From: Callipepla californica brunnescens
Taxonomy: Eukaryota; Chordata; Aves; Galliformes; Odontophoridae
Assembly: GCA_023055505.1 (NCBI GenBank)
Contig: JALIRH010000007.1
Span: forward strand, 17,032,273 to 17,096,272
DNA: 64,000 nucleotides
Direction: 5' to 3'
Position 1 is the stretch's first letter; each line of letters starts with the position of its first letter. The notes under the pieces were generated by a model. The model worked only from the letters and a program-made list of their open reading frames with translations. It ran no database searches and was not told the DNA's origin. A program made the position numbers and the translations under genes. This document shows positions 1 through 12,900 of the stretch, piece after piece.

Positions 1-3000
1 TGACTCACTGATAACGTACCAGTTCAGTCTGTACTTGACATACTCACTTGTATGAGTTTTACAGGTAAGGGTTTAATGAGCTCTTCCTTGGAGTCCTTCA
101 CATTTAAAAGCAGAGAACCTATTATTAGGAGCTCTGGCTGGAGGAACACTGCTAATAACATCACTACACAAGAGTTCCTGCTTCTTACTGGTGTGAGATG
201 CCAAATAATTAAGTTGTCAGAATGTGCTTAATGTACCAAGGCATTACAATTTTTTAATTCTGGGGGGAAATACTTTCCACTACAATGAACTAAGAAAGTG
301 AACAATAGTTACATTGAATGTAGGTCATTTTTTTTTTCCTTTATTTAAAGGAAATTGCAAAAATCTGAGGAAAAATTCTTCAGAGATGCCAAAGGAGGAA
401 TGTCATTCTCTCGTAATGAAACACGTGAAACTTCCTTCCACACTTGTGCTGGAAGGCATGTGCAGGTTTTTGCATCATACCAAGGTGCCAGATGTTCAGA
501 AAAACCCTTCTATGGAAATCTCAGCTTATAAATAATCTCCTTTCACATCACATATGTTATATGTATCTGAAATACATGCAGTAATTGTTTAAAAAAAAAA
601 CCACAAAAGCACTTTCAAGTGGTATTTAACATTTGCTGGGAAGGCTGGGAGCCTCAAAAACAGTTTGAGCTCTTTTTTCTATTTAAAAGAAGAAAAAGGA
701 AGAAATGGTAGTACCTCTCTTCAACTTAATGAGTTAATGAGCACAGGCTGTACCAATGCACTCCATCAGTTCAGTTCTTTCTGCATGCGCTTCTTTGAAA
801 AGCTGCATTTAGCAGTGTGTTCCCTGAAGAGAATTCCCTGTCCTCAAATGAACCTTTTGAAAGCACTGAGGAGTGTTAGGGCAGGATGGGATTTAAGGTC
901 TGCATCTGTTTTCAGTGGCCTATATCCTGGCAATTCAAAGCTGACAGGCTCAGTCGTGCAGTGTTGTGGATCTTGTTCTGCAGCACTGAGGTCTTCCAGA
1001 AGCTATGGGCTCCTGCTTCTGCGTTATGTTCTGTGTCTGAATCTATGCAGTATAGGATCATTGTTTAAGTAAATACGAACTGAAAATGGCCCAGCATGCT
1101 TTGTATTGTGATGATTTGTTCCCTCTGAAATTAATCTTTTGTTTGGGTTGGAAAAAAATTTGTGAATAAAACTATGTTCTGTTGTAAATCACTGTGTGAG
1201 GCTTTGAGGAAGACTGTAAAAACAGACAGATAATGCTTCTGTAGAGGTCTTTAATGTCTCAGTCCTCTGTGTAGCATCTGTAAAAGATCCAGGCAAGCGG
1301 AAATCACCAACAAAACTAGTCCAGTTATAGGAATGATAATGCTCATCTGTAATAATTGCCTCCTTATTATAGGACTGTGGGCTTTTTTTCTATGTTGAAA
1401 TAAGTGTGGTAGTTGCTGCTGTTGCTTGATTTTTATTTATTTACTTTTTTATTGCTTTGGTACAGTGATGGTGGGGAACTACCAACTACTGACTGACTAC
1501 AGTGAAAACTACTTAATTCATTGTATAACTGGAAAATTAGGGAACTAATTTCTTATTATTCTTATTATTCTTATAATTTCAATTATTTGGAAGTCTTTTC
1601 TATGTTCAAATACAAATAAGTAGTAGAATGTGCATGATTACAAAGTTTTGCTTTTCTTGATTACTAATTTATTAAAAATATTTATGTTTTCATGGTTTGA
1701 CTCGTGGAAGCACCAAGGTTGGAAAAGATTTCCAAGGTCATCTAGTGCAACTGTCCACCTTCCACCAATATTTCCTCACTTGGTTTGGTGCTGAGCCTGA
1801 GCAGTTGAGCTCAGACTTGGGCATTTTCGTATGAAGCAGATAGTCTTTTTGACTAAACAGCTTACAAGGTGTTGCAGTAATATGACCATTCCCAAAAAAT
1901 TATAGAGTATTATTAGATCACATACATATTAAATATATTTTAGGAAAAAGTATTGTTTAAAGGTAATTTTGTAGTGCTATGAAGCTGTGAAATGTTGGGG
2001 CCATCCTGTTCAGTGCTCGGGGGGAGTTTTGTATCTTCATGGTGTAGGAAAATGAGATGTGTATTTGTTAAATGAGAATGGAAATGCTTACCTGCCTCTT
2101 GTGAAGAAAGATAACCATTTTTAAATGGTTGTAGTAGGCATCTGGAAACCTCTGAAACCAGTTGTCACGGGGCAGGGTTCCCCACTATGTCCTGTATTGA
2201 ACCTGCTTCTTGTCAGGCAGGACAAATAGATTCTATGATACTTTGCTGAGAAGCACAAAACAACTGCTTGTATCACTGGGCAGAATTTTAGAATAAGGAA
2301 TTTAAAGTTCCCGCATGATACCTGTAGTATTTGAATTCAAGTACTCTTACAGTAGCTCTCTGTCCACAGTAGCAATGCTGTAGAACTCAGCTTGCCCAGG
2401 GTTGTGTGTTGACTTCAGAGCCATATCTAGCAGTTCCTTTGGAGGCTTGTTGAAACTCCACCCTTTTACCACAAAATTATTTCCAGTCCTTTTGCCAAAA
2501 GAAATGCAAAATGCATCCTAGGATACCAATTATTTCTAATAAGCACTCCGGTTGTAGCAGTGCACAGCTAACAAAGAAGCTCTTGTTCTGAAGAGCTTGC
2601 TGTCCAAGTTATAAAAGTAGTCAGGCAGAAACAGCAAAGTGGAGAGAACTGTGTGTTTTAAGGGGTGCAAAGCTGAATGTGTGGAGTTCATATGGTTGTT
2701 ATAAATGAAGTGTTGGATTTCTGCAGTGTTCTGTTACTTTTCTTTCAAGAGAGGAAAGTAATGTGCTGTTACTGTATCTCTACTTTTATTCATCTTTCCA
2801 GTTCAAGCTTTTTTGCTTGAAGTTAACTTTTTTCTGGTTCCGAACACTCCACTTTTTTTGCTGCCACATCCCCCAGTGCGCATCACTTCTGTTATTGAAG
2901 AAACAGTGAAGAAGTGGGTGTTATTCTGCATTTCGTGTCTGGTTTTCTTGAACACAGAAAGAGGGAGGGTGGAGAAGTCAGAGGAACCAAGAATGAGTGT

Positions 3001-6000
3001 GCTGAGCTGATGGGACATCAGAGAAGAGGCCCACATTGTTACCAGCAATAACCGGCTGTGTTGCCTTCCTGCCGCTGAAGCAGAGGTGCCAGGTCTGTGT
3101 GGAGGTCAGCTCTGAACTGCTCACATGACTGAGCTCATCCAATTATCATATTAATGTAATCTCTGCTAGGAGTTTGATGTGGTCACCAGTTGACCTGCAT
3201 GCAGGTCTTCTGATAGCATGGTTACTTTTCTTGAGTTAGTTTGCCATGGCCCAGTTTACTGAGCCAACGTAGCTAGTATGTGATTAAATGATTTATTTAA
3301 TTTTCTTTGATATGTGCAGACTTCCTAAGCAAGGAATAATAACTTGATTCAGAGATTTTGTTGTTGTGAAGCCTCTTGGAAATCACAGTGTGTTGAGATG
3401 TGGCTTCCATGCCGGACTGCCTTGCATTGCTCTGCTAGCTACCACATTTGTATAGCCCTTGCTGAATAGCACTGGAAGAATGAGAGGCTGCTATGAACAC
3501 AGAAGCTGATGTCACCAGATCACCAAGGGGCCCCTGTTTGCATTACTGGATCAGCCTAGCACTGAGTTAGTAAGTTTCCTCTTTAGGAGAACTTGAGGTT
3601 TCCTCTGGCTTTGTCGCCTCTGAGGTATGCTTTGTGCCTGCCAAGCAAGTGGACAGTGGGAACCTGGCCCTTCTACAGAAGGGAACCAGCCTGAATTGGG
3701 ATTGATAGCACTGCTACGTAAATGAATGAAACAGACCCGTACGAATGGTAACAGCCTGACCTGGTACTGTGGTCTGGGCTGTGAAATAACCACACCATGC
3801 CTAAGTGCACAGATTTTGATGCTCTGTACTGAGGTTATGTTTGTAATCATAGACTATAGATCCGCATTTTAACTAATTTCCCTCAGATCTTTAGTTTGGC
3901 TTGCCACGTTGCTTTTCCTTTCTACTTCTTTTCTCTGCCGGAATTCATTGTGCTTTTTTTCCAGCTTTTTTTCTTTTTAAAATAAAACAAGAGAGCATCT
4001 GTTCAAACGCATGGGTGCCTCACTTGGTTCATCGTCCCAGACAGCACGTATACCTTCTCAGTCTTTCAAACTGGTACTTATGTAGAACGTCTATGTATTT
4101 ACACTGTTGTCTTTTGGAGAGCTTGCATAAAATTTCTGAAATGCAATGTGTTATCTTCTCTCCTGAAACTGGAAGCTGCCTCCCAACCACATCTTGTGTC
4201 TCTTGCCTGGTGCTGTCCAGCCAGTGCCTGTGAATGTTCCCACTTTTTGGAAGGCCGCTGTTCTGTGCACTCCAGGTTGCTTCAAAAGGGGCATGTATGT
4301 AACCTGGCACGTGATCACTGTTTTCCACTTTCTCTGTGGCAGCAGGGAATTCTACGGAGACACTGCTGCAAGGAATAGCACGAAGTCAGCTTTTTTTCTA
4401 AAAGGCTGGGAAGAAGAGCATTGTGTTGCATCCTTCAGCTATCATTTATACTAGGTACTCCGATTCATCTAAAGGTTTTGTATTCACAGAAATTGAAGGC
4501 TTGCTTTGAAGGGACTTTTCCCCACTTACCACAAGCAGATGAATTCCTCAGACATCATCTCGGAGAAGGACAACTTTTCTGTAGGATTCAAGGCTCCTCA
4601 TGATTTGTTACGAAAATTTTGAGACATGCAGCAGCTTCTTAGAAGGAATGTTGTATGGTGGCCTCTCCTATGAGAGCTGAAGAAAGCTCTAGGCAAGAAA
4701 GGTTGGAAAGTGCAGCTCCGATCTGCTTGTAGTATATGTCATGTAGTTTGTAGTCCTCATTTCCTGGCCATGAACATCTCATCTGTGAATAGCTGTTTGC
4801 TGGCTTTTAGTGAACTCTAGAAACCTTTTCTTGAGATTGCTGAAATGAGTGACGGTGCAGTTAAAGCCATTGCACCCTCCTAGGCTGAGCCAGTTGAGCA
4901 AGCAGAATAGCTTTTTCAGATTTTCTCACTCCTTCCCTCTGAAGTAAAATATCCTTTATTGTCTTCAATGAGAACTAATGATAAATAGAGCTTTTTGGTT
5001 CTGTACAGTCATGCAGGCTGTGTGTTTTATCGCAGTTGCAAAATGTTGGTTCATTACATATAAACATGTTTTGGCTAACCATTACGGTAATGCTGTACGT
5101 TGTACACAGAAATCTACTTACAGTAACAATGAGAGGGTGTTCCTCTGGGATTAAAAAGTGAACTGCATCCAATCCTATTGAAATAAAAAGTAGTACCGAT
5201 TAACTGTTATATTTGGCAGGCGCGATCCATTATATTTGTTTTTACTAATGCAGTAGTCACAAGTGAGTGCTTTGAATTGTGGTTCTGATTACAGTGAAAT
5301 TTTGAATCTGTACACTAGAAGTAGAAATTATTAGAAGTTAAAACAATAAATTACGTATTTCAAACCCTGTTTGTTCTGTTTTCTTCTGTGGAATAGCTCT
5401 TAGAGAGTCAAGGGCAGATTTTGTTCTCTTGTTTGTATTTTCTTACCTTTTATAGTGCGTAAATAGCATTCAGTACCTTCACTTGTAGTGATCTGTTGTA
5501 TTGGACCTTTTCCCTTCCTCTAAATTCAAACAAGTAACGTTCTCTTTACTGTATGCTGGACAAGCTCTTGTTCACATATTTACTGAGTGTCTCAATTTGC
5601 CAATATATGGTTTCTCACCTTGAAAACAAATTTGATTAACAGCACAGTTATATTTGCAGATAAGTAACACTGTGAATGTAAACATTCAGATTTTTGTGGG
5701 GTGTTTGTTTAGTGTTACAGTACAAAAAGTTATCGGTTCGATGTAACAGGTTAACCAAGATCTAGGCAGATTTTTCAGAGGTGCTTAAGGACACGCTGTA
5801 AAGATCAGTATAAGATCTGGTATGCTAAATGGTTTTAATCAAGATCTGAATATTAGTTACATCTTCTTGGTAAAAATTTCCAGGCAGTCCACAATGTGGA
5901 ATTGGTGGTGATATGTGGGTAAAGCTTCCAGGTAGTGATTTTGCTTTGTTGGATGCTGTCCCTTCAAACACGAACATGTCTTTAGTGCAGCTAATTTCCA

Positions 6001-6888
6001 GAAACAAAGAATACATCCTGTTAGTATTGGGGGAGTGGTGGGGAATTCTAGTTGAAATGTAATACAGATTGGAAAACTCAGCTGAGTTAGATAATGAAAG
6101 TAATTGTAATAAACTGCTATAGATACTCTTCAGTTGAGAATTAAAATGCTTTAATTCATTTCATATGTGAAATAAACCTTAGTTTATCCTTTAAAAGATG
6201 CTTGGAGTACTAATTTTGCATCTTGCTGCTGCTCTCAAGAGGTTATTTCACTAAAAAATAATGGGGGAAAAAAACTGTGAGGTTAAAAAGTGAACCTTAA
6301 AGTAATGGAGAAGAATGTTATAAAATTATAATAAAAACTGAATCCCAACTTAAAGATGTTCCCATCCCCCTTTCAGTCTCCTGTGCTGTGATTTTATTTT
6401 TTTATTTTTTTACTTGATGGTTGAAACTGTGGCAAATGATGAGGTTTTTTTTTTTTTTGTTTTGTTTTTTCTCTAATTCGGGAAGACTTAACAGTTTAAA
6501 TTTAACCAAACTCATAACAATGTGCCTGGGTGAAGCATATCCTATGTGTTAGATTTATGAAGTTAAATGGTATTTTAATACATGTCCAAAGGTTGCTGTT
6601 ACCTTTAATTGCATTAAGGGTCTTGTGGATGTAAGTTGGTTTCCATGGATCCCGTTATAGTGCTAAGTCATGAGAACAGAATAAACTTCTTGTGCTCTAA
6701 TTAGTTAGTATTGGCTTCCTTTTTGACAAGTAGATTGTACGCATGATGGATTCTGATAAATTATAATGGGATTAATGATGCTTACTTGATGACAGTTTTC
6801 TTAGAAAGTAGTTAATTACCTCATTCGGTCTTATCACTGACTAATGCAATGACTGTAAATAAGTAACGCTTCGTTTTTTGTTTTTTAG
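1..6888 (+). other. AGPAT5 intron 1 (3' part)
   Basis: AT-rich sequence with no recognisable exon. The only interspersed repeat I recognise is a CR1-like fragment near 1.7 kb. There are T/A-rich runs near 590-600, 1420-1580 and 6440-6480. The open frames here are short and unlike any family I know. A GC-rich first exon with a CpG island is not present, so the transcription start must lie further upstream. Confidence 0.8.
1695..1800 (-). repeat. CR1 LINE 3'-end fragment, degraded
   Basis: The stretch aaggttggaaaagatttcc followed by aaggtcatctagtgcaactg matches, in reverse orientation, the CR1 3' end (consensus aaggttggaaaagacctc...atcatctagtccaacc, from memory). It is short and diverged, and its ends are approximate. 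Confidence 0.6.
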
Positions 6889-6958
6889 GTAATAATCTAT
6901 GGGGATTTGCCAAAAAATAAAGAAAATGTAATATATTTATCTAATCATCAGTGTACAG
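6889..6958 (+). CDS. AGPAT5: AGPAT5 exon 2
   Basis: This 70-bp exon begins in phase 0 after a poly-T acceptor ending in tttttag and ends one base into a Val codon before the donor gtttgt. It encodes VIIYGDLPKNKENVIYLSNH followed by Q, C and T. It holds the histidine of the catalytic H-X4-D motif, and the aspartate is supplied by the next exon. The residue two after the histidine is Cys where human AGPAT5 has Ser. The preceding coding exon is not in the window. Confidence 0.95.
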
Positions 6959-9900
6959 GTTTGTATTTTTTCCATAACTTTTTTATAGATCTGCTCATCT
7001 GTTTGCTGTGTGTCTTTCCAGTCTTACTTTAATGAGCTTTCCATCAGAATTTCTAGCTCATAAACTTCTAATGATATTTCTTTGTACAGAACTTCTTTCA
7101 TCAGTGGCAGGTGAAAAGTAGTTTAACTAAACATTCTGGGCTTTTGTCTTTGCAGTTGATTGGATTATTGCAGATATGTTGGCTATTAGACAGAATGCTC
7201 TTGGACATGTTCGATATGTTTTGAAAGATGGATTAAAGTGGCTTCCATTGTACGGGTGGTATTTTTCACAGGTAAGCCCAGTCACTTCTTCCTTGCTTGA
7301 TGTGGGTCAAATATCTATTATCCTGTTCCCTTCTATTTATTTTATGTTGGGAAGGTGGAGTTCTGAGCTAACACTTGTTACTTGAATTGAAAATAGCTCA
7401 TTTTGCTCAGTGTTATTAGATGTTTATCTGAGTTGAGACAGTTATTAAAGAATCAGTTTACTCTTATAAATACATGCTTGTTATGGACAGCATTAGTAGC
7501 TACAAATATCAACTGTAGAATCTGTTAGTAGCCATTTCAAAATATTCTTACTCTTTGTTCTTTTTACCATGCAGTAGCTCATTTAGGAGTAAGTGAAAAC
7601 AGACTTCTGGGGGGTTTCCTTTGTTTGATTGTTGTTTTGTTGTTATGCTGCAAACTAGGAGTAAATTCACATTCTTAGTGTGCTATTTATTTTTCAATTG
7701 CTTGGTTTTAACACAGTGTAAAAGAGGATCTTAATATGGATGATGTTGGCAACTGTTGAAAAACGGTGTTTTGTAGCTGAGAATTTGCTGTATCAAGTAA
7801 TGTTATTGTACATCTATTATAGTTTCCATGGAAATAGATAGGAGTCATTACTTTTGGAGTGACGTACTTATTTGAAAAGAAAAATGTGAAGACTGGGTGA
7901 CTTACCTCTCCCTGTTACTGAGGAATGTATTGTTGCTAGTATTAGATATTTTTAGTCTAAATTTGAAATACAACAACTTTCTCTTATAAATTGTATATCA
8001 AGAATGAAATGCCCAACGTTGGTGTTGTATGCTTGACCAGATTGACCAGATTGAGTCAATCTAGCAAATTGGAAGCTCTGCTCTTTGTTTTAGGTTGCAT
8101 GTTCCTGTCTATGTCGCAGCACCCTCACTCTTGTATCCGTAAGTCAAGTCAGAACAATTGATTTCTAGAGCAGCAAAAGGGGGGGAAACAGTTGAGCGTA
8201 CAGCCACTGGTGGGAAGACAGAAGGAGGCAGAACTGCCCTTCTGTGGCATCAACTACAGCTGTTATTGATTGACTCATATTTTGCCTCCGATAAGTCAGT
8301 GAAAATTGGATTGTGTTTAGAGGCTGTTGGACAAGGGGAGGCTCATATCCATGAAATGCCTAATTTAGTGTGCTGCAAAATAGGAAGTGCCTTAAACAGT
8401 AATCAGATGTTGCTTTCATTTGGTGTGGGTGCCTACACTGAGTTCAGAGCCTTGGATCATGTCACCTAAAATGCCCATCTGTAGGAGTGAGCTATCTCAC
8501 TGTTTTATTTTAGAGCACAGATACTGTTGAGGTTTCTGCTTTCTGTTCAGTATGTAAGCAGTTCAAGCATTCCCCGAGGTATCTGGGAGATTCAGGTTCA
8601 ATCAGTGTTGTTTTCAGCGTGACAATGGAATGTCGTTGTCCTCTGAATGAGTGCCCTAGGCAATGAGTAGAGCTGTAAAGCTAGGCTGAAGCAAGTGTAC
8701 TTGCCATCCTTTCTTCTAAAATCATACTGTTTAGAAAAAAAATAGCCTGCAGAGAAAATAAAAACATTTGTGATATATTTTTATTTCTACAAAGGTTGCG
8801 CTCCCAGTCCCTCTTAAATACAAAACATCACACCCTTCTGCTACATCCACTGCCTCACTGTACTCACACCCACTGTTTGATCTCTGTAAACGCTCGGCAA
8901 GTGTGAGTGAATGTCAGTGGGTGCAGTTATTTCCACATGGAGGAACTCAGTGACACACCTTTGCTTATATGCACTTCCGTCAGACACCACTTTTTCAGAC
9001 TGGCCCTCTGCTGCCATCTGGCACACAGCAACAACATGTGAAGGAATATTGGTCAGAAGGGTCAACCTCTACTGCCACACCAGCAGCATCCACCTCTGAC
9101 ATTGTGGGACAACACAATACAATAGGAGACATTACTTTCGGAGTGTACTTATCCCCACCAGTGACTCCAGTTCTCTACACTTCAATCCCACTTGAAGAGA
9201 CAGTGACCACACAGCTGCATGCCATTTGTGTTTGCCTTTAGCCATTACACTGGTGGTGATTCAAGTCTGATTAGTTAAATTACAGACAGGACATCTATTC
9301 CATCTGCTTTCACTAGGTGTCCAAATTTTTTTTTTTTTTCCACGATTTTGGAAAATGACTGTTGCTTTGTGGAATATCCGGCGCTCCGTTTCCTGTCTGC
9401 TATACCGACTGTTAAAAGAAAGTTCCTGTGGAAATTAATCTGTATGCGAGCTACGCTTTTAATTAAAAAATAATCATTAAACCTGTTCGGCTTCATAATC
9501 CTCAATGATGCAGTGGTGGATATATTTATATCTATATAGATAGGTAGTTAAAATTATATATAATGTGTGTATAAATGTAATCCATAGACATAAATGAAAA
9601 GCAGCTTACTGACAATGGCGGTGCATGTGTTTAGGTTACAGATACGGGATGCAGCAGGACTGCAGCGCACGCTAATAGGTATTTTTATTGTTTTTATCAC
9701 ACCAAACAGTGCAAAAACATAAAACACTTCCTGCCCTTCCTGTTGATGTTCTGTCAGTGATGTCACTTGCACTCCACTAAAAGTTTCCAGAGCCGCGTAA
9801 TTACGACATGCTCACAGAATTCATATTCCCTACCTCAGGTAAACATCCTGTTTGGAAATAAACGTGGTCTGGATGTCCAGGAGAGAGAAATTCAGGCACA

Positions 9901-12900
9901 AAGGAAGTATATTTGTAAACATAATCCATTGTTGACCGAGAGAGGGGCTTTTAAAGTACAGCGGAAAAAAAATTAAAAACTGAAAAACAATACTTCCAGA
10001 AACGTGTTTTGAAAAGCATTCATATATTTGATCTCTTACTGAAAAGGAAATGCAGTACAAATTGGGGAATTTAAGCTGTATACAGTCGCATAACTGACAT
10101 TCTTCTTTGAAGGCAGATATCTCATAGTGACAAAAAGAAAGGAACTACTTAATTAACCTGTGATGTTCCAAGTTTGATTTATTAGGCAGTGAGATTTCAT
10201 AGAACTATCTTTATTATTTTTGGATGGACCTAAAATTTGTTTTGCCCTATCTTTCTCCACCAAAGTGCAGCTAGCTCCTATTCATCTTATGCCACCTGGT
10301 GAAGCTGGGGCATAACTTTGATAAATATTTTTGATCTCTGAAAGTTTGCTTGACTCCTTGACAGAGGAAGTAGGTCCTTTCTGTTGTTCAGCATCAGCTC
10401 ACGTACACTTTTGGTTGTTTCTGAATTTTAGCCAATTATTTAGCTTGTGTGGCATTGTTGCCTCTTTGGCTTTGTGTCTCTGTGCTGTGGGGGAAGCAAC
10501 ATGTTTGTAGTTGGGTTTTGTGCAGTGAGGGGTGACCTTACGGTGGGTTATTTGTCTGTTTATGTGTTAAGTGTCTGTATATTTGTATGTACGTGGGAAG
10601 TATGAGTCTATTTCTGAGCAAGAAAGTAGTATGAGGTGGGAACGCTGGGTTTGCCATTGGTGTTGTGGTGTCCCTCAGAAAGTGTGCAGCAGTAACTTGG
10701 TTTCTGCGTGTTCACTGATCTTAAAATAAGGAAAAGGTGGTTCATCTAGTTAGTGATTCCCTGAGTAAGGGAAGACTTTGATAAATGAGAGATGTCTGTC
10801 AACAACACTAGATTGTATGGAGGTCTTGTACAGTGGATGCTTCATTCCTCATACCGTGCCCTTCATTAGAGCAGTTGTGCTGTCACTTTCCAAAATAAGA
10901 CTTCTGCTTCCCTTTTCTGCTGTCAGATATTTAAAACAGCTTTGCATGTGTAGTGTGTAGATAGCGTGTGACTCTGTGCTTGCTGCACGGTTGATGGAAG
11001 ATTCTTCTGTTCATGCTGTAATCTGTCTGGTACTGGTAAACTGTTCATGTGCTGAGACTGTGGTGCTCCATCTTGCTTAAGCCCAGGCTCTGCAGACTGG
11101 GCATTCTGTTCCCTCCGTAGTTCTGATCTCCTGCCAGCCAGAGCACTGCAGCTGTCTGATGCACCATGCAGGGAGGCACAGTCACTAATACTAAGACAGA
11201 CTATTTAATATTGGAGTTAATGTACCTTTGACTTTTTCCTTTTCACTACAGCTTTTGGAGAGCAGTATATGTCTCATCAGATATCACTAGCTGAGCAGTT
11301 GCACAGCCATCTCCTCACACAATGAAAAGCAAAGAGCTTCACATCGCCTTCTCTTCTGGCTGTCTCCTCCTACACCTTCCAGCTTTGGTCCTGTCCGTGC
11401 CACATTATGCTCACCTCAACACGCGCACCCATTACAGTACTGTAGTTTCTACAGGATACTGTATCTTCTCTCCTAAGATATTTGGTTGAGGTTCAGCTCT
11501 TAGAATATTTAATCTTACTGTCACCTTTCAATTAGTAGCATATAAAACCATGAATAAACACAAATTGTCTGATAAATCCTAGTGCGAACGGTCAAAGCAG
11601 GCAGAGAAGAGTAGGGCTGTTAGGGAATGAGGTAGAGAATCCCTTAAGACATCATTTTAAAATGAAATTATTATTTGGAAGTTTTTTTTTCTTTTTTTCT
11701 TGATTTTTTTTTTATTTTTTTATTAATTGCATTAGCTGTTAATTTTGGTTCTTGTTTTTTTACAACATGTTGTAGCTAGACTATGGATAAATCAAAGATA
11801 CAGAAGAGGGAGATATGATGAGGCAGATTTAATTTCTTTATGGTACTTGTATGTATGTGCTTTGTCATCATCCTTTTATTGAAGTTTTTGTAATAAATTT
11901 TGTGGAACAAGTTATAAAATGAATCTTTTCCAGGAAATGGTCTAACTTCTTGTAATGGTTTTAAGTAATAATACTTTTATAGAATCTTCTCCCTTATTCT
12001 ATTTTTATCTTGGTATTTAACTTCTTTATTAAAGGTTGAATTCTCTGGTAGAGTATATGAAAATGTTTTCATGTCCCATTATAGTTACTTTTGTACTAAT
12101 GTTCGGATGCATTGGTATAATACACGTAAGTCTAGTATTTGCATTAGTCACTGCTTAAGAGGAGGCACATAAAATTGATAAAGGTTAGCTTATAACTACT
12201 TGTGAACGAATTCTGTTGTGTGAATTCCTGTGACCTACAAGTTGAGGTGCTTGTCTGCGGTTGATTCCAATGCTGTCTCCCAGTCAATTATTTAGCACCT
12301 TTAAACAAGACACTTCAAGTGTCTTACAATATTCTTTGTAGATCTGATCTTTGTATAAACAGATCTTGCGAACTTACTTGCATGCAAATGTAGTTTCAAG
12401 TGCTTTCATCCTAGCAGAAAATGTCTTGTGGGCAATTTACAGCATGAGTCATAAGGGTGACTGTTACTGTCATCTCCTTTGCTCTTTTATCAAATATTCC
12501 AAGTTATACTGTTTCAATATTTAATCCTTTTCAATTTTTTCCTCTGTTAGCATGGAGGAGTCTATGTAAAAAGAAGTGCCAAATTCAATGAAAAAGAAAT
12601 GAGAGCGAAGTTGCGGGCCCAGATGAAAGCTGAGACTCCGGTAAGATTATACCTTTCTTTCCCCTCCTCTCATCATTTCATTGACCTTTTTAGTGCCAAA
12701 GGCTCATTGGAGAAAATAGCTCATGCTTCATATCCCCCACCTACAAGAAAGCAGTCATGGATTTATTTATTTCTGTATTTCTGCAGTTATTTTTTTGTGG
12801 TTAGAGACAACTCTCTAATGAAAGCCCTGAAAATTAGACTAGTCCTTTTTATGAATAATAATGAACTTTCTGATTCTGTCTGTAGAAGGCAGGAAGGATT

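Larger units (their letters stand above)
7272..12550 (+). other. AGPAT5 intron 3
   Basis: A 5,279-bp intron. It contains two mariner remnants (7735-7866 and 8830-9147), T-rich runs around 11680-11760, and two spliceable-looking open segments at 11776-11842 and 12035-12125, described as a finding. The remainder shows nothing I can name. Confidence 0.8.

Noticed and set aside
4029..4328. Overlapping 99- and 110-codon frames on opposite strands near 4 kb in intron 1
   Set aside because: Both are open by composition. Neither resembles a known protein, and overlapping antisense frames of this size are common by chance.
8158..8469. 103-codon plus-strand frame in intron 3
   Set aside because: No family resemblance. 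It lies between two mariner remnants and has no supporting splice or promoter signals.
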